This document shows positions 1 through 9,973 of a stretch of DNA of 64,000 nucleotides, piece by piece (within the stretch, counting starts at the first letter, position 1; the number at the start of each line of letters is the position of its first letter). The notes below the pieces were generated by a model, which saw only the letters and a program-made list of their open reading frames with translations, was not told the origin of the DNA and ran no database searches. Made by a program: the position numbers and the translations under genes. Source of the stretch: Celeribacter indicus (GTDB taxonomy: Bacteria > Pseudomonadota > Alphaproteobacteria > Rhodobacterales > Rhodobacteraceae); contig NZ_CP004393.1 in assembly GCF_000819565.1 (NCBI RefSeq), positions 2,232,001 through 2,296,000 on the forward strand, in the 5' to 3' direction.

Positions 1-817
1 CGGGCGTGGTCGCGGCGGCGACGTCCTCGGCGCGGATGGTGACGCCCCAGCCGTCGGCCATGGCGCGATAGCGCGGCTGGCGGTGGGCGAGCGCGCGGGC
101 ATAGGTGTAGCGGATGAAGTCGTCGGGATCGACCGCGGTCCCGGCGACGCCCTTTTGCGCCAGGTATTCGTTCCAGATCGCGTCGAGGAATTCGGGCTGG
201 TAGGCCATCGGCTTGGGCGCGCGGTCGAAGCGGCGCACCAGCTCCTCGGTATGCGCCTCCGAACCCTTGATCCAGACGAGCAGCGCGCGCGCGGAGAGGG
301 CGGTCAGGACCGGGTCCGCCGGATCCTCCGGTGCGACCCATTCACAGATGGAGCCACCGGTGTCGCAGACGAAATGCGGATAGCCGTAAAGCTCTTCGGC
401 GCGGTCGATGAAATGGCCGGTGTCGAGGAGCGCGGCCACCTCCGCCTCGCGGAACAGCGCCTGGCGGCGGCGGAACTCCTCGATCGGGATGCCGCCCTTC
501 GCCGGATCGCCCGGCTTGCCCAGGAAATGCGACACGGGGGCGAGATTGTCGAAGGTGATGTTCGACTTGATGTAGATGCTGTCCGACAGGAACTGGTCGC
601 GCAGGAAGGGCTCGCGCATCGCGACCTTCTTGAGGTTGTCGTCGATCGCCTCGCCGAGATAGCGCGTGCCGATCCGGTAGTCGATCGAATAGTGATACCA
701 CTGGCCGGTGGCGCGCAACATGTTGGAGACATGGGTCTTCCCCAGTCCCGACATGCCGAAGAGAATGAGGCGTCGGGCGGTGCAGCCGCGCCAGTCGTCG
801 CCGGTGTGGTAGATCAT
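1..817 (-). CDS. P-loop ATPase of unknown function (3' end cut off)
   Basis: The reading frame opens with an ATG behind a GAGGGAGC ribosome site and runs off the left edge after 272 codons. Residues 21-28 form a Walker A loop (GMSGLGKT), so it should bind a nucleotide. The rest has no motif I recognise; it is hydrophilic, without membrane segments. A kinase-like or NTPase role is inferred from the P-loop alone. It faces the same way as the permease and porin genes to its right, but a gap of about 60 bases separates it from the permease. The product's substrate cannot be told from the sequence. Confidence 0.75.
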   Translation of the reverse strand, partial: MIYHTGDDWRGCTARRLILFGMSGLGKTHVSNMLRATGQWYHYSIDYRIGTRYLGEAIDDNLKKVAMREPFLRDQFLSDSIYIKSNITFDNLAPVSHFLGKPGDPAKGGIPIEEFRRRQALFREAEVAALLDTGHFIDRAEELYGYPHFVCDTGGSICEWVAPEDPADPVLTALSARALLVWIKGSEAHTEELVRRFDRAPKPMAYQPEFLDAIWNEYLAQKGVAGTAVDPDDFIRYTYARALAHRQPRYRAMADGWGVTIRAEDVAAATTP

Positions 818-877
818 GTCGCTCCCTCGCCAAACACGGCCCTTCTCGTGCCACGCCTGCGCGGGGCTTGGCAAGGG

Positions 878-1795
878 CTAAGCCGGCCTCCGCGCCGCGA
901 GGAGGCGAAGAATCCGCCCGTCGAGCGTCAGGAGGCCGAGCGCGATGAGCGCGAAGCCCGCATAGGCGCGCGGCGGGAGGCTTTCGCCCAGCACGAGCGC
1001 CCCCAGGGCGATGGAGACGGGCGCGACGATCAGGGTGGTGAGGGAGGTGTTGCCCGCGCCGGCGGCGCGCAGCACGCGGTAATAGATGAGATAGGTGAAG
1101 CCGGTGGCGACCACCGCGAGATAGACGAGCGCGACCCATGTGGCCGGCAGCAGCGCAAGCGGCGGCGGACCGGAGAGGGCGAAGGCGACCGGCAGGGCGC
1201 AGAGCGCGGCGCCGGAAAGCATCCCCGCCGCCGCGACCTCGGGGCGCAGCTCCGACAGCAGGAGCCGCCCGAGCGCGTTCGACAGCCCGTAGGACATGGT
1301 CGCCGCGATCATCGCGAGCTGGCTCAGCGAGGTCAGGTCGAGGGCGCGCAGCGCGCCGGGGCCGATCACCGTGACGATGCCGAGAAGGCCGAGGCAGACG
1401 CCCGCGAGCTTGCGCAGGCCGAGGCGCTCGTCGGCAAAGACGAGCGCCGCGAACACCACCCCGAAGAGCGCGGTGGAGGCGTTGAGGATCCCTGCGAGCC
1501 CGGAAGGGATGCGGTGCTGCGCCCATGTGATCAGCAGGAAGGGCAGCGCCGAGGTGAGGCAGCCGGTCACGACGAAGCGCCAGAGAGAGCGGCGCAGCGG
1601 CGGCAGCGGAAGCCGCGCGAGGAGCACGTAGCCCCAGAGGATGAGGGCGGCGAGGCTGACGCGGGCGGCGACCACCCAGTAGACCGGCAGTTCCCGGATC
1701 AGGAAGGCGACGGCGAGAAAGGACCCGCCCCAGAGCAGCCCCATGGCGAACAGCCCGGCCCAGGCGGCGGGGGAGATGGTCTTCTGCGGCGCCAT
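878..1795 (-). CDS. EamA/DMT-family permease
   Basis: 305 residues, the usual length for the drug/metabolite transporter family. The protein is almost entirely hydrophobic and can be read as about ten membrane helices, made of two EamA repeats of about 140 residues; the second repeat holds the typical pattern of small residues ending in LGESLPPRAYAGFALIALG. Such permeases sit in the inner membrane and export small metabolites or amino acids; the substrate is not readable. The start chosen is the ATG followed by APQKTIS, the first before the first helix. It is the first of two unrelated-looking EamA permeases within 4 kb. Confidence 0.88.
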   Translation of the reverse strand: MAPQKTISPAAWAGLFAMGLLWGGSFLAVAFLIRELPVYWVVAARVSLAALILWGYVLLARLPLPPLRRSLWRFVVTGCLTSALPFLLITWAQHRIPSGLAGILNASTALFGVVFAALVFADERLGLRKLAGVCLGLLGIVTVIGPGALRALDLTSLSQLAMIAATMSYGLSNALGRLLLSELRPEVAAAGMLSGAALCALPVAFALSGPPPLALLPATWVALVYLAVVATGFTYLIYYRVLRAAGAGNTSLTTLIVAPVSIALGALVLGESLPPRAYAGFALIALGLLTLDGRILRLLAARRPA

Positions 1796-1894
1796 GGTGT
1801 GTCCTTTGCCTTTTGGTCAAAATCGCCTGTGCCGCGTCGGGAGGCAAACCGGATTTTGTGCAAAGGCGGATCACGGTTTTTGATGCCGCCCATG

Positions 1895-1924
1895 AAAAAG
1901 GCCCCGCGGGGGGCGGGGCCTTGT
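1895..1924 (-). terminator. Rho-independent terminator of the FadL-like gene
   Basis: A 10-bp stem (aaggccccgc / gcggggcctt) with a five-base G loop. Read on the minus strand it is followed by TTTTT. It lies about 30 bases past the stop of the porin gene, so it ends that transcript. Confidence 0.85.
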
Positions 1925-1954
1925 CCGGTGGACCTGTCGGGCCGGTCGGCTCGG

Positions 1955-3046
1955 TCAGAAGCGATGCGCGATCTTGAGACCCACGCCGAAGGCGTCGTTG
2001 TCCTCGAATTCCGCGCCGATCCCGGTTTCCGCATCGCCGATCCAGATATAGCTCATCCCGCCCGAGATCGCGGTCTGTTCGGTGATCTGGTATTGCGCGC
2101 CGACGGTGAGGGAGGTGTAGCCGTCCCGCGGCGCGAGGTTGCCGGAGAGGCCGCCGGTGCCGTCCTCGTAGCCGATCGCGACGGAGCCCGACCATTTGTC
2201 GTTGAACCGGCGGCCGAGGCCGAGGCTGTAGGAGGTCGTGTCGCCGTTGTGATCGACCAGGTTCTGCCTGACGAGCGTCCCGTAGTCGTTCGGCGCGATC
2301 ACCGTTTCGGTCCATTCGGCCCAGCGGACGGAGAACATCAGGAGCGTGTCGGGGGCGATGCCGGTCTGGAAATCGAAATTCACCGATTGCGGCATGGTCA
2401 CCTCCATGTTGGAGGAGGTGTCGCCGAAGACGCCCGGCGTGCTTTCGTCGATGTCGAAGTCGATCGTCGTCTCGGAATTGTAGGTGAGCGCCGCGCGGAG
2501 CGCGATCTCCGGGATCTCGTAGGCGACGCCGGCGAGCCAGGACCAGTCGTTCTCGGTCGAGGTTTCCATGGAATAGCCGCCGGGGATCGGGAAGCCCGGC
2601 AGCGATACCTCGCCCTCGGAGGTGAGGTTGCGCACGCCGCCGTGGACGGAGAACCGGTCGTTGAACTTGTAGCGCAGGAGCGCGGTGACCCCGACCGTGT
2701 CCACCGTCGCCGTCGCACCGACCAACGGATAGGTCGCGTCGGCATCGCGGTAGTCGACATCCGCGCCGAACGGCTGGTCGAGGATGATCGCCATGGAGAG
2801 CTGGTCGGTCAGGTCGCGCTTATAGGCGGCGCCGATCTGGGTGTAGTTGTCGGCCATGTTGTCGGAAAAGGTCGCCCCGCCGATGTTGCCGGAGACATCC
2901 GGGGTCACGGAGCCGAAGCTCAGCTCGACATAGGTGCCTGTCTGGAAGATTGCTCCGATCGACTGGCCCGAGCGGTCCATGCCGCCTGCGAAGGCGCCGG
3001 TGGCGCCGACCGCGAAGACCGCGGTCAGAAAAGTCGTGTTTTTCAT
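1955..3046 (-). CDS. FadL/OmpP1-like outer-membrane beta-barrel protein
   Basis: 363 residues from the chosen ATG (a second ATG three codons earlier is possible; AGGG about nine bases upstream favours the later one). The first 20 residues (KNTTFLTAVFAVGATGAFAG) form a signal peptide. The rest alternates polar and hydrophobic residues in short strands and ends in ...KIAHRF, with the C-terminal Phe typical of outer-membrane barrels. The match is to the FadL/OmpP1 group, which takes up hydrophobic compounds, but the protein is shorter than E. coli FadL and the substrate is inferred only from the family. Single gene with its own terminator. Confidence 0.8.
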   Translation of the reverse strand: MKNTTFLTAVFAVGATGAFAGGMDRSGQSIGAIFQTGTYVELSFGSVTPDVSGNIGGATFSDNMADNYTQIGAAYKRDLTDQLSMAIILDQPFGADVDYRDADATYPLVGATATVDTVGVTALLRYKFNDRFSVHGGVRNLTSEGEVSLPGFPIPGGYSMETSTENDWSWLAGVAYEIPEIALRAALTYNSETTIDFDIDESTPGVFGDTSSNMEVTMPQSVNFDFQTGIAPDTLLMFSVRWAEWTETVIAPNDYGTLVRQNLVDHNGDTTSYSLGLGRRFNDKWSGSVAIGYEDGTGGLSGNLAPRDGYTSLTVGAQYQITEQTAISGGMSYIWIGDAETGIGAEFEDNDAFGVGLKIAHRF

Positions 3047-3226
3047 GATCTCCATCCCTGAACGAGCACCGGGCCCGTTATCCTAACAGATCGTCGTGAT
3101 TTTTTGATGTGCCGTTATGTGCACTTGTCGTCCATAAAGCCTAAGCGTGCCCCAATTCTCAAGCAATTCTGACGCGGCGTCATTGCCCGGCGCGGGCCGT
3201 GGCTTTTGTGTCGCAGAGCGGGCTCG

Positions 3227-4126
3227 TCATGTGGCCGCGCGGGCGCGGGCGGCGCGGCTTTCGCCGCGGATGTTGAGGTAGATCGCGGCAAGGATCACCG
3301 CCGCGCCGAGGAAGACCGCCGGATCGGGCGCCTCGCCGTAGAAGACCATGCCGATCACCCCGATGAGCGGGAGGCGCAGGAAGTCCATCGGCGTCACGAC
3401 CGAGGCGGGGGCGAGGCTGAGGGCGTTCGACAGGCAGAAATGCGCGCCGAGCCCGGCGAGCGCGATGAGCACGGCCCAGGGCAGGGCCGCAGGCGTCAGC
3501 AGCCGCGCGGAGCCGTCCGCAAGCGCGCAGGCGATCCCCATCCAGAGCTGCATGAAGGTCATCCAGAACATGATCGAGAGGATGGAGACATGGGCGGTGA
3601 GGGTGAGCTTCTTGGTGAACAGCGCCGAGGCCGCGAAGCCGAAGGCGCAGGCCGTCGCGGCGAGGAGGCCCGCGGAAAAACCGCTCGCGCCGAAGGGCCG
3701 GGCGACGAGGAGGATGCCGGCGAAGCCCATGAGCGACGTCAGCGCGCGCAGCGGCGTCATGCGTTCCCCGAGGAACAGCGTCGCGCCGAGGCCGACGAGG
3801 ATCGGATAGGAGAATTCGAGCGCGAAGAGCTGCGCCAGCGGGATCAGCGGCAGGGCGTAGAGCCAGAGGTTCTGGGCGAAGAAATGCCCCAGGTTGCGCC
3901 CCAGGTGCAGCGGCAGGGCGCGCGGACGGCATTCCGCGAGCCGCCCCTGCGCGGTGGCGACGCCGAGCACGACCACGAGGCCGAAGAAGGAGCGGTAGGC
4001 GAGGATCTCGAACGTGTCGAACTGTCCGGTGAGCTTGCGCCCGGCGACGGCCATGGCGGAAAAGCCGGTGATGGAGCCGGCCATCCAGAGGGCGGCGCGC
4101 AGCGGATGGCTCTGCGGCGTGCTCAT
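3227..4126 (-). CDS. EamA/DMT-family permease
   Basis: 299 residues with about ten hydrophobic helices in two EamA halves; the loop 'VVTPMDFLRLPLIGVIGMVFYGE' region near residue 240 is typical of the RhaT/EamA superfamily. An inner-membrane carrier of unknown substrate. Its start codon overlaps the stop of the small monooxygenase-like gene upstream in an ATGA, so the two are translationally coupled. It lies about 170 bases from the start of the porin gene and is read in the same direction, but the AT-rich gap with TTTTTT suggests the porin has its own promoter. Confidence 0.87.
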   Translation of the reverse strand: MSTPQSHPLRAALWMAGSITGFSAMAVAGRKLTGQFDTFEILAYRSFFGLVVVLGVATAQGRLAECRPRALPLHLGRNLGHFFAQNLWLYALPLIPLAQLFALEFSYPILVGLGATLFLGERMTPLRALTSLMGFAGILLVARPFGASGFSAGLLAATACAFGFAASALFTKKLTLTAHVSILSIMFWMTFMQLWMGIACALADGSARLLTPAALPWAVLIALAGLGAHFCLSNALSLAPASVVTPMDFLRLPLIGVIGMVFYGEAPDPAVFLGAAVILAAIYLNIRGESRAARARAAT

Positions 4127-4401
4127 GCGGTGGAGGTCCGGAAATCGCGGCGCATATGGGCGGTGACCCGGCCCCAGTCGGAGCCGCGCATGCGCTCCTG
4201 ATGCGCCTCGAAGGCGGCCTCGTCGCGGAACACCTCGGAGACGTGGAATTCCGTGGGCGTCAGCTCGTCCTGCCAGAGCTCGAAATCGAGGCAGCCGGGC
4301 TCTGCGCGGCTCTGGCGGATGTGGTCGGGCAGGAGGGCGAGCACGCCCTCCACCTCGTCGGGCGCGCAGGACAGGGTTCCTGTCAGAACGATCTTGGCCA
4401 C
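4123..4401 (-). CDS. ABM-domain (antibiotic biosynthesis monooxygenase-like) small protein
   Basis: 92 residues, the normal size of a single ABM domain (ferredoxin-like dimeric fold). The typical core 'AEPGCLDFELWQDELTPTEF' (residues about 34-53) is followed by the conserved 'E.F.D.AAFEAHQ' segment. Members include quinol monooxygenases and many enzymes of unknown function that act on small aromatics or protect against reactive compounds. It is the first gene of a two-gene operon with the EamA permease, with which it shares an ATGA. An oxidation-plus-export pair is a reasonable inference, but the substrate is unknown. Confidence 0.85.
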   Translation of the reverse strand: MAKIVLTGTLSCAPDEVEGVLALLPDHIRQSRAEPGCLDFELWQDELTPTEFHVSEVFRDEAAFEAHQERMRGSDWGRVTAHMRRDFRTSTA

Positions 4402-4465
4402 CGTATGCTCCTCCTCACCGGTCGGTCTCCTTTACCCGGCGGCGTTTCCGGCGGGGAAGCGGAAA

Positions 4466-4515
4466 GGCGCCTCCGCGGGCGGAATGCGCCCTTGCAAATT
4501 TGCGGAGGCCGCGCC
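4466..4515 (-). terminator. Likely terminator behind guaA
   Basis: Directly past the guaA stop codon, the minus strand can fold an 11-bp imperfect stem (GGCGC..CCTCCGC with GCGGAGGCGCC, two bases bulged) followed by TTTCC. The long loop and short T run make this a moderate call. Confidence 0.45.
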
Positions 4516-6087
4516 TTACTCGAGCTCGATCGTGCCCGGCGGCTTGGAGGTGCAGTCGTAGAAGACGCGGTTGATGCCCTTCACCTCGTTGATGATCCGG
4601 GTCGAGGTCTCGCCCAGGAACTCGTGGGTGAAGGGATAGTAATCCGCGGTCATCCCGTCCACGCTGGTCACGGCGCGCAGCGCCAGCGCATAGTCATAGG
4701 TGCGCCCGTCGCCCATCACGCCCACGGTGCGCATCGGCAGGATGGCGGCGAAGGCCTGCCAGATCTCGTCGTAGAGCCCGTGCTTGCGGATCTGGTCGAT
4801 ATAGATCGCGTCCGCCTTGCGCAGGATGTCGAGCTTGTCGCGGGTGATCTCACCGGGGCAGCGGATCGCAAGACCCGGTCCGGGGAAGGGGTGGCGGCCG
4901 ATGAAGCTTGCCGGCAGGCCCAGCTCATGCCCCAGCGCGCGCACCTCGTCCTTGAACAGCTCGCGCAGCGGCTCGACCAGTTTGAGGCCCATCTTTTCGG
5001 GCAGCCCGCCCACGTTGTGATGCGACTTGATCGTAACCGACGGCCCGCCGGAGAAGCTGACGCTTTCGATGACATCCGGGTAAAGCGTGCCCTGGGCGAG
5101 GAACTCCGCCCCCTCGATCTTGTCGGCGTATTTCTGGAACACGTCGATGAACAGCTTGCCGATGGTCTTGCGCTTCGTTTCCGGGTCCGACACGCCCTCG
5201 AGCGCGCCGAGGAACAGCGCGCTCTCGTCGGCGTGGATGAGGTTCAGGTTGTAATTCTCGCGGAACATCTGCACGACCTGTTCCGCCTCTCCGAGCCGCA
5301 ACAGCCCGTGGTCGACGAAGACGCAGGTCAGCTGGTCCCCGATCGCCTCGTGCAGCAGGATGCCCGTGACGGAACTGTCCACGCCGCCCGACAGCGCACA
5401 GATCACCTTTTTGTCGCCGACCTGGTCGCGGATCTTCGCGATCATCTCCTCGCGATAGGCGCCCATCGTCCAGTCGCCGGTGAAGCCCGCGAGGCGCACG
5501 AAATTCTCGTAGAGCGTCTTGCCGTTCGGGGTGTGGTGCACCTCGGGATGGAACTGCACCGCGTAGAAGCGGCGGTCGAGATCGGCGGTCATCGCAAAGG
5601 GCGCACCCGGCGAGGTGCCATAGACCTCGAAGCCGGGGGCGAGCGCGGCGACATGGTCGCCATGGCTCATCCAGACCTGTTCGCGGCCGGTGCCGTCGAG
5701 GAACCAGCCGTTGAAGAAATCCGTGTGCCGCTCCGTGGGCGCGACCCAGGCGCGGCCGAATTCGGCGGTATGGCTTTCGCCGGCCTCGACGCGCCCGCCG
5801 AGGTCCTGCATCATCACCTGCTGGCCGTAGCAGATGCCGAGGATCGGCACGCCCAGTCTGTAGGCCGATTGCGGCGGCCGCGGGGAGCCCTCCCGCGTCA
5901 CCGAATCCGGTCCGCCGGAGAAGATGATCGCCTTCGGGGCGAATTCGGCGAGGAAGGCGTCGGTGACGTTCTGGTAGGGGTGGATTTCGCAATAGACATT
6001 CAGTTCCCGCAGGCGCCGCGCGATCAGCTGCGTCACCTGGGAGCCGAAGTCGATGATGAGGAGGCGGTCATGGGAAATCTGGGTCAT
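4516..6087 (-). CDS. guaA: GMP synthase (glutamine-hydrolysing)
   Basis: 523 residues, full length. It makes GMP from XMP, ATP and glutamine in purine synthesis. The N-terminal class I amidotransferase domain shows the nucleophile Cys86 in GICYGQQ and the His180/Glu182 pair in FHPEVHH. The ATP-pyrophosphatase domain has the SGGVDSS P-loop at residues 233-239. The C-terminal dimerisation domain ends in the conserved [11 protein letters not shown]. The start fits family length. It is followed at a distance by the ABM gene, and lies close behind the DUF6477 gene, with only nine bases between the two. Confidence 0.98.
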   Translation of the reverse strand: MTQISHDRLLIIDFGSQVTQLIARRLRELNVYCEIHPYQNVTDAFLAEFAPKAIIFSGGPDSVTREGSPRPPQSAYRLGVPILGICYGQQVMMQDLGGRVEAGESHTAEFGRAWVAPTERHTDFFNGWFLDGTGREQVWMSHGDHVAALAPGFEVYGTSPGAPFAMTADLDRRFYAVQFHPEVHHTPNGKTLYENFVRLAGFTGDWTMGAYREEMIAKIRDQVGDKKVICALSGGVDSSVTGILLHEAIGDQLTCVFVDHGLLRLGEAEQVVQMFRENYNLNLIHADESALFLGALEGVSDPETKRKTIGKLFIDVFQKYADKIEGAEFLAQGTLYPDVIESVSFSGGPSVTIKSHHNVGGLPEKMGLKLVEPLRELFKDEVRALGHELGLPASFIGRHPFPGPGLAIRCPGEITRDKLDILRKADAIYIDQIRKHGLYDEIWQAFAAILPMRTVGVMGDGRTYDYALALRAVTSVDGMTADYYPFTHEFLGETSTRIINEVKGINRVFYDCTSKPPGTIELE

Positions 6088-6096
6088 GACCTGCCT

Positions 6097-6510
6097 TTAT
6101 GCGCGCGCGCGGTGCGAGGCAAGACGGATTCCGGTTTCGCCGCTCCGGCGCAGCGCGATCGTCGCGCAAAACCCCCCGCCGGGGTCCGGCGGCGGCGCGG
6201 AGGGGCGGCGCAGCGGCGCGCGCGGCGCGCCCGCGGGCGGCAGCAGCCGTGCCTCCGCCATCAGCGCGATCAGCAGGTCCACATGGCGCACCACGTCATA
6301 GGCCCCCGTGCCGGAGCGCCGGCTCTCCTCGATCCGCGCCTCCTCCTCGATCAGCGCGGAGACGGCGCGGAGCGGCGAGGGGACGGTGGCGCTGCGCATC
6401 ACCCGCAGCAGGTCGCGGTTGCGGTTGTAATCGGCCAGTCCCAGCCGCGCCGCGCGGATCAGCAGGCGCGGACGGCGAAGGTTCGAGAGAAGGGTGGCGA
6501 CATCGGTCAT
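6097..6510 (-). CDS. DUF6477 family protein
   Basis: 137 residues from the ATG that stands behind GGAGA. The N-terminus (MTDVATLLSNLRRPRLLIRAARLGLADYNR is its opening pattern, quoted in part: LLSNLRRPRLLIRAARLGL) is characteristic of the Rhodobacteraceae DUF6477 family, which has no known function. The C-terminal third is rich in Pro, Ala and Arg and looks disordered. It points away from the DUF6456/HTH gene, and the two share a roughly 330-base divergent promoter region. This pairing recurs in the group as far as I recall, so a joint role is possible but unproven. Confidence 0.75.
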   Translation of the reverse strand: MTDVATLLSNLRRPRLLIRAARLGLADYNRNRDLLRVMRSATVPSPLRAVSALIEEEARIEESRRSGTGAYDVVRHVDLLIALMAEARLLPPAGAPRAPLRRPSAPPPDPGGGFCATIALRRSGETGIRLASHRARA

Positions 6511-6846
6511 CGGGGGTCTCCTGTTCGGGGTCTGCCGCATCCGGGGTCCGCCGCCGGGGGGGCGGGGACCGGCGTCGCGGTTCGGGACGAACAATGCCAC
6601 GGCCGGGGGGCGTGTTGCGCCAGGGCGGGGGCGGGCGCGCGGTCGTTTCGCCGGGTGTTTACGTTTTGGCAGGTAATATGGCGAAACCGGGGCCGATTAA
6701 CCTTTGTGTAACAAATGCAACTCATGGTTGTTTCTGGATTCGGGACAATATCGGGGAAATCCTGTGGATTTCCTGTGAATGGAAACGACCGGATCCGGAA
6801 AGACGGAATGACCAGAAACAGACTTCAGAACGAGGTTGGGGGAAAG

Positions 6847-8013
6847 ATGTTGGAGACTTGGAAAGGGCCGACCCGGACGGGCGGCGGTGGCATCCCGGAA
6901 TGGGTTCCGCAGGATGCGCAGAGATATCTCGCCCATACGGAACACGGGGATACGATCCGGGCGCTGGCGCGCAAGGGCGGCTGCGCGCCCTCGACCGTGA
7001 TGCGGCAGGTGCGGAAGGTGGAACTGAAACGCGACGATCCGCTCGTCGACGAGGCGCTCGCCTGCCTGAGCCGCCTCGCGCCCGGCCCCGGATCGCCGCA
7101 CGCGGCGCGCGAGGAGGGGCACGGCCCCGACGACAGCCAATCCAGGAAGGACGTCATGACGAAACACAGCCCGCCCGACCGCCGCAGCCCGCCCGATGAC
7201 GCCACGATCGCGCGGGAGGCCCGCCGCATCCTGCGCCGCCTCTGCGAATCCGGCGCCTGCCTGGCCGTGGCGCGCGACATGGACCGGGCGGTGGTGGTGC
7301 GCGACCTTCCCGACGGGCGGGTGACACGCATCGCCGTGCTGGACCGTCCGGTCGCGCAGGCGATGGCGCTCAAGGACTGGATCGTGCCGCAGGCGCGGGG
7401 CAGGGTCACGCGCTACCGGATCAGCGCGGCGGGACGCGCGGCGCTGCGCGACCTGCTGGCCGAGGACCTGCGCCGGCCCGCGGGCTTTTCCGAGGCGCCC
7501 GCGGCGTTTCCCGTCCCCGCCTGCCTGCCGGGTTTCGGCCCGGAGGCGGGCGAGGAGAGCGAGACGGCCCGCCGCCTCCGCTACAGCGTGGCGGAGAGCC
7601 CGGTCATGGTGCTCTCGCGCCTGCGCGACAAGGGCGGCGCGGCCTTCCTGTCGCCCGAGCTCGTTGCCGCGGCGGAGCGGCTGCGCGAGGATTTCGAACT
7701 GGCGCAGATGAGCCCGCAGGAGACGCCGGACTGGGACCGCCTCCTCGCCGGCGGCGCACGGGGAGAGGTCGCCTGCGACCCGGCGGGATCCGGGCCGGAG
7801 GCGGCGGCCGCGCGCGTCGCCGCCGCCCTCGCGGATCTCGGGCCGGGCCTCGGGGATGTGGCGCTGCGCTGCTGCTGCTATCTCGAGGGGATGGCGCTTG
7901 CCGAAAAGCGCATGGGATGGTCGGCGCGCTCGGGCAAAATCGTCCTGCGCATCGCCCTGCAACGGCTCAGGACGCATTACGAGGCGGCGGGCTACAGCAA
8001 CCTCATCGGTTAG
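6847..8013 (+). CDS. HTH protein with DUF6456 domain
   Basis: 388 residues from the ATG behind GGGGGAAAG; an ATG 39 bases earlier is an alternative. Residues about 25-60 form a helix-turn-helix (DTIRALARKGGCAPSTVMRQ) of the kind that reads DNA. The C-terminal half, from about residue 240, matches the alphaproteobacterial DUF6456 pattern: PLSRLRDKGG-like 'VLSRLRDKGGAAFLSPELV', then 'CCCYLEGMALAEKRMGWSAR'. No target is known. The gene faces away from DUF6477. The start region contains a run of AT-richer sequence (TAACCTTTGTGTAACAAATG) that probably carries the promoter. Confidence 0.78.
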   Translation: MLETWKGPTRTGGGGIPEWVPQDAQRYLAHTEHGDTIRALARKGGCAPSTVMRQVRKVELKRDDPLVDEALACLSRLAPGPGSPHAAREEGHGPDDSQSRKDVMTKHSPPDRRSPPDDATIAREARRILRRLCESGACLAVARDMDRAVVVRDLPDGRVTRIAVLDRPVAQAMALKDWIVPQARGRVTRYRISAAGRAALRDLLAEDLRRPAGFSEAPAAFPVPACLPGFGPEAGEESETARRLRYSVAESPVMVLSRLRDKGGAAFLSPELVAAAERLREDFELAQMSPQETPDWDRLLAGGARGEVACDPAGSGPEAAAARVAAALADLGPGLGDVALRCCCYLEGMALAEKRMGWSARSGKIVLRIALQRLRTHYEAAGYSNLIG

Positions 8014-8140
8014 CCGTGACGTCGAAGGAGGGGGCGCCCGGACCGGACGCCCTTCCGCCTGTCCCGACTGTCGCCGGAGTTCATAATGTTGCCTTATGAA
8101 AACATCTTTAATGGATCATTTTTTCCGATATACTGCGCCC

Positions 8141-9058
8141 ATGATCACACTCCGGCAAATGACCTATTTCCTCGCCCTCGCGGAAACGCGCAGCTTTTCG
8201 GCGGCGGCCGAGCGGGTCCATGTCACCCAGCCCGCGCTGTCGCAGCAGATCAAGGAGATGGAGGCGACGCTCGGCACGCAGCTCGTCGAACGGCTGCCGC
8301 GCGACATCAGGCTGACGCGGGCGGGGCAGGTGGTGCTCGAGCGGACGCGCACGATTCTCGCCATGACCCGCGACCTGGAGGCGGAGATCCGGCTGTCGAA
8401 GGGGCTGCGCGGCCGTCTCGCCCTCGGGGTGATCCCGACCATCGCGCCCTATCTGCTGCCGCGGGCGCTGACGCGGATCCGTGCCGCCGCGCTCGATCTC
8501 GACATGCGCGTGCGCGAGGCGCAGACGGCGGAGCTGATCTCGCTCGTGGCGCATGGCCATCTCGACGCGGCGGTGATCGCGCTGCCCTACGACACCGAGG
8601 GGCTGACGGCGCGTCCGCTGTTCCGCGACCGGTTCCTCCTTGCCGGATCGCGGGACCGGATCGCGGCGGCGACCACCACGCCGCGGCCGACGGATCTGTC
8701 GCCCGACACGCTGCTCCTGCTCGAGGAGGGCCATTGCCTTGCCGATCAGGCGCTCGAGGTCTGCGGGCTGCGGCGGCAGCGCCGGACGGTGGATCTCGGC
8801 GCCTCGTCGCTCGCCACGCTCTGCGGGCTGGTGGCGCAGGGATTCGGCCTCACGCTCGTGCCCGAGCTCGCGCTCTGCACGGAGATGGCGGCGAGCCCGG
8901 ACATGGCGGTCACGCGATTCACCGCGCCGGAGCCGTCGCGCACCGTCGCGCTGGTGCGGCGGCAATCGACCGAGGTGAAGGAATGGTTCACCGCGCTTGG
9001 CGACCTGCTGAGCGAGGCGGGCGAAGAGCTTCTGGCCGAGGCGCGGCGGCGCGGATGA
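8141..9058 (+). CDS. oxyR: OxyR-type LysR regulator (peroxide sensor)
   Basis: 305 residues. An N-terminal LysR winged helix (residues about 1-60, FSAAAERVHVTQPALSQQIK) is followed by a substrate-binding-type sensor domain. With the start chosen here, the two redox cysteines fall at Cys199 and Cys208 in EGHCLADQALEVC, the same numbers as in E. coli OxyR, where they form the peroxide-sensing disulfide. That agreement supports this ATG over one 45 bases upstream. A peroxiredoxin gene lies tail-to-tail just downstream, a likely but unproven target. Regulation of oxidative-stress genes is therefore the expected role. Confidence 0.92.
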   Translation: MITLRQMTYFLALAETRSFSAAAERVHVTQPALSQQIKEMEATLGTQLVERLPRDIRLTRAGQVVLERTRTILAMTRDLEAEIRLSKGLRGRLALGVIPTIAPYLLPRALTRIRAAALDLDMRVREAQTAELISLVAHGHLDAAVIALPYDTEGLTARPLFRDRFLLAGSRDRIAAATTTPRPTDLSPDTLLLLEEGHCLADQALEVCGLRRQRRTVDLGASSLATLCGLVAQGFGLTLVPELALCTEMAASPDMAVTRFTAPEPSRTVALVRRQSTEVKEWFTALGDLLSEAGEELLAEARRRG

Positions 9059-9172
9059 GGGCGGGGCGGGGCCGACCGCCCGCCGCATCTGCCGCAACCG
9101 GTCCGAAGCCATGCGCGGCGGGAATTCCCGCTATGCGGAGGGCTTTCGCGGCGGCGGTTTTCTGCGGATGCG

Positions 9173-9201
9173 AAAAGGCCCGCGGATGTCCCCGCGGGCC
9201 T
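9173..9201 (-). terminator. Rho-independent terminator of the peroxiredoxin gene
   Basis: A perfect 10-bp stem (aggcccgcgg / ccgcgggcct) with a six-base loop; the minus strand continues into TTTTCG. It sits about 30 bases beyond the peroxiredoxin stop and between two convergent genes, so it may also act on oxyR transcripts. Confidence 0.85.
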
Positions 9202-9230
9202 GTCATCCTTTCTCGCGGAGCGGGGCGCGC

Positions 9231-9779
<549 letters not shown>

Positions 9780-9973
9780 CTTTGAACTCCTTGCGGTTCT
9801 GCGCCGGATGCGGACCAGGCGCATCTTTCTGCCGGGGTCTCTCTAGAGCGATTCTAAACCGGCCTTCAATGCGCCGGCCCGGAAAAATGCCGCATCTGCG
9901 AAATGCGCGGATTTCGCGAGACATTTGCGGGCGGGTTGCCTATATCCTGAGCCAAAGCGAGAAAGGCTCCGTC

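Noticed and set aside
1853..1864. ATTTTGTGCAAA before the first EamA gene, also found at 17,796-17,807 before dusB/ispDF
   Set aside because: A shared 12-mer with a partial dyad, but two occurrences in AT-richer promoter gaps and no matching regulator do not support a site.
83..3061. Very long open frame on the plus strand across the ATPase, permease and porin genes
   Set aside because: It runs opposite to three well-supported genes and has the Arg/Gly/Glu-rich composition of an antisense frame in GC-rich DNA.
4156..6711. 851-codon frame on the plus strand over guaA
   Set aside because: Antisense shadow of guaA and DUF6477.
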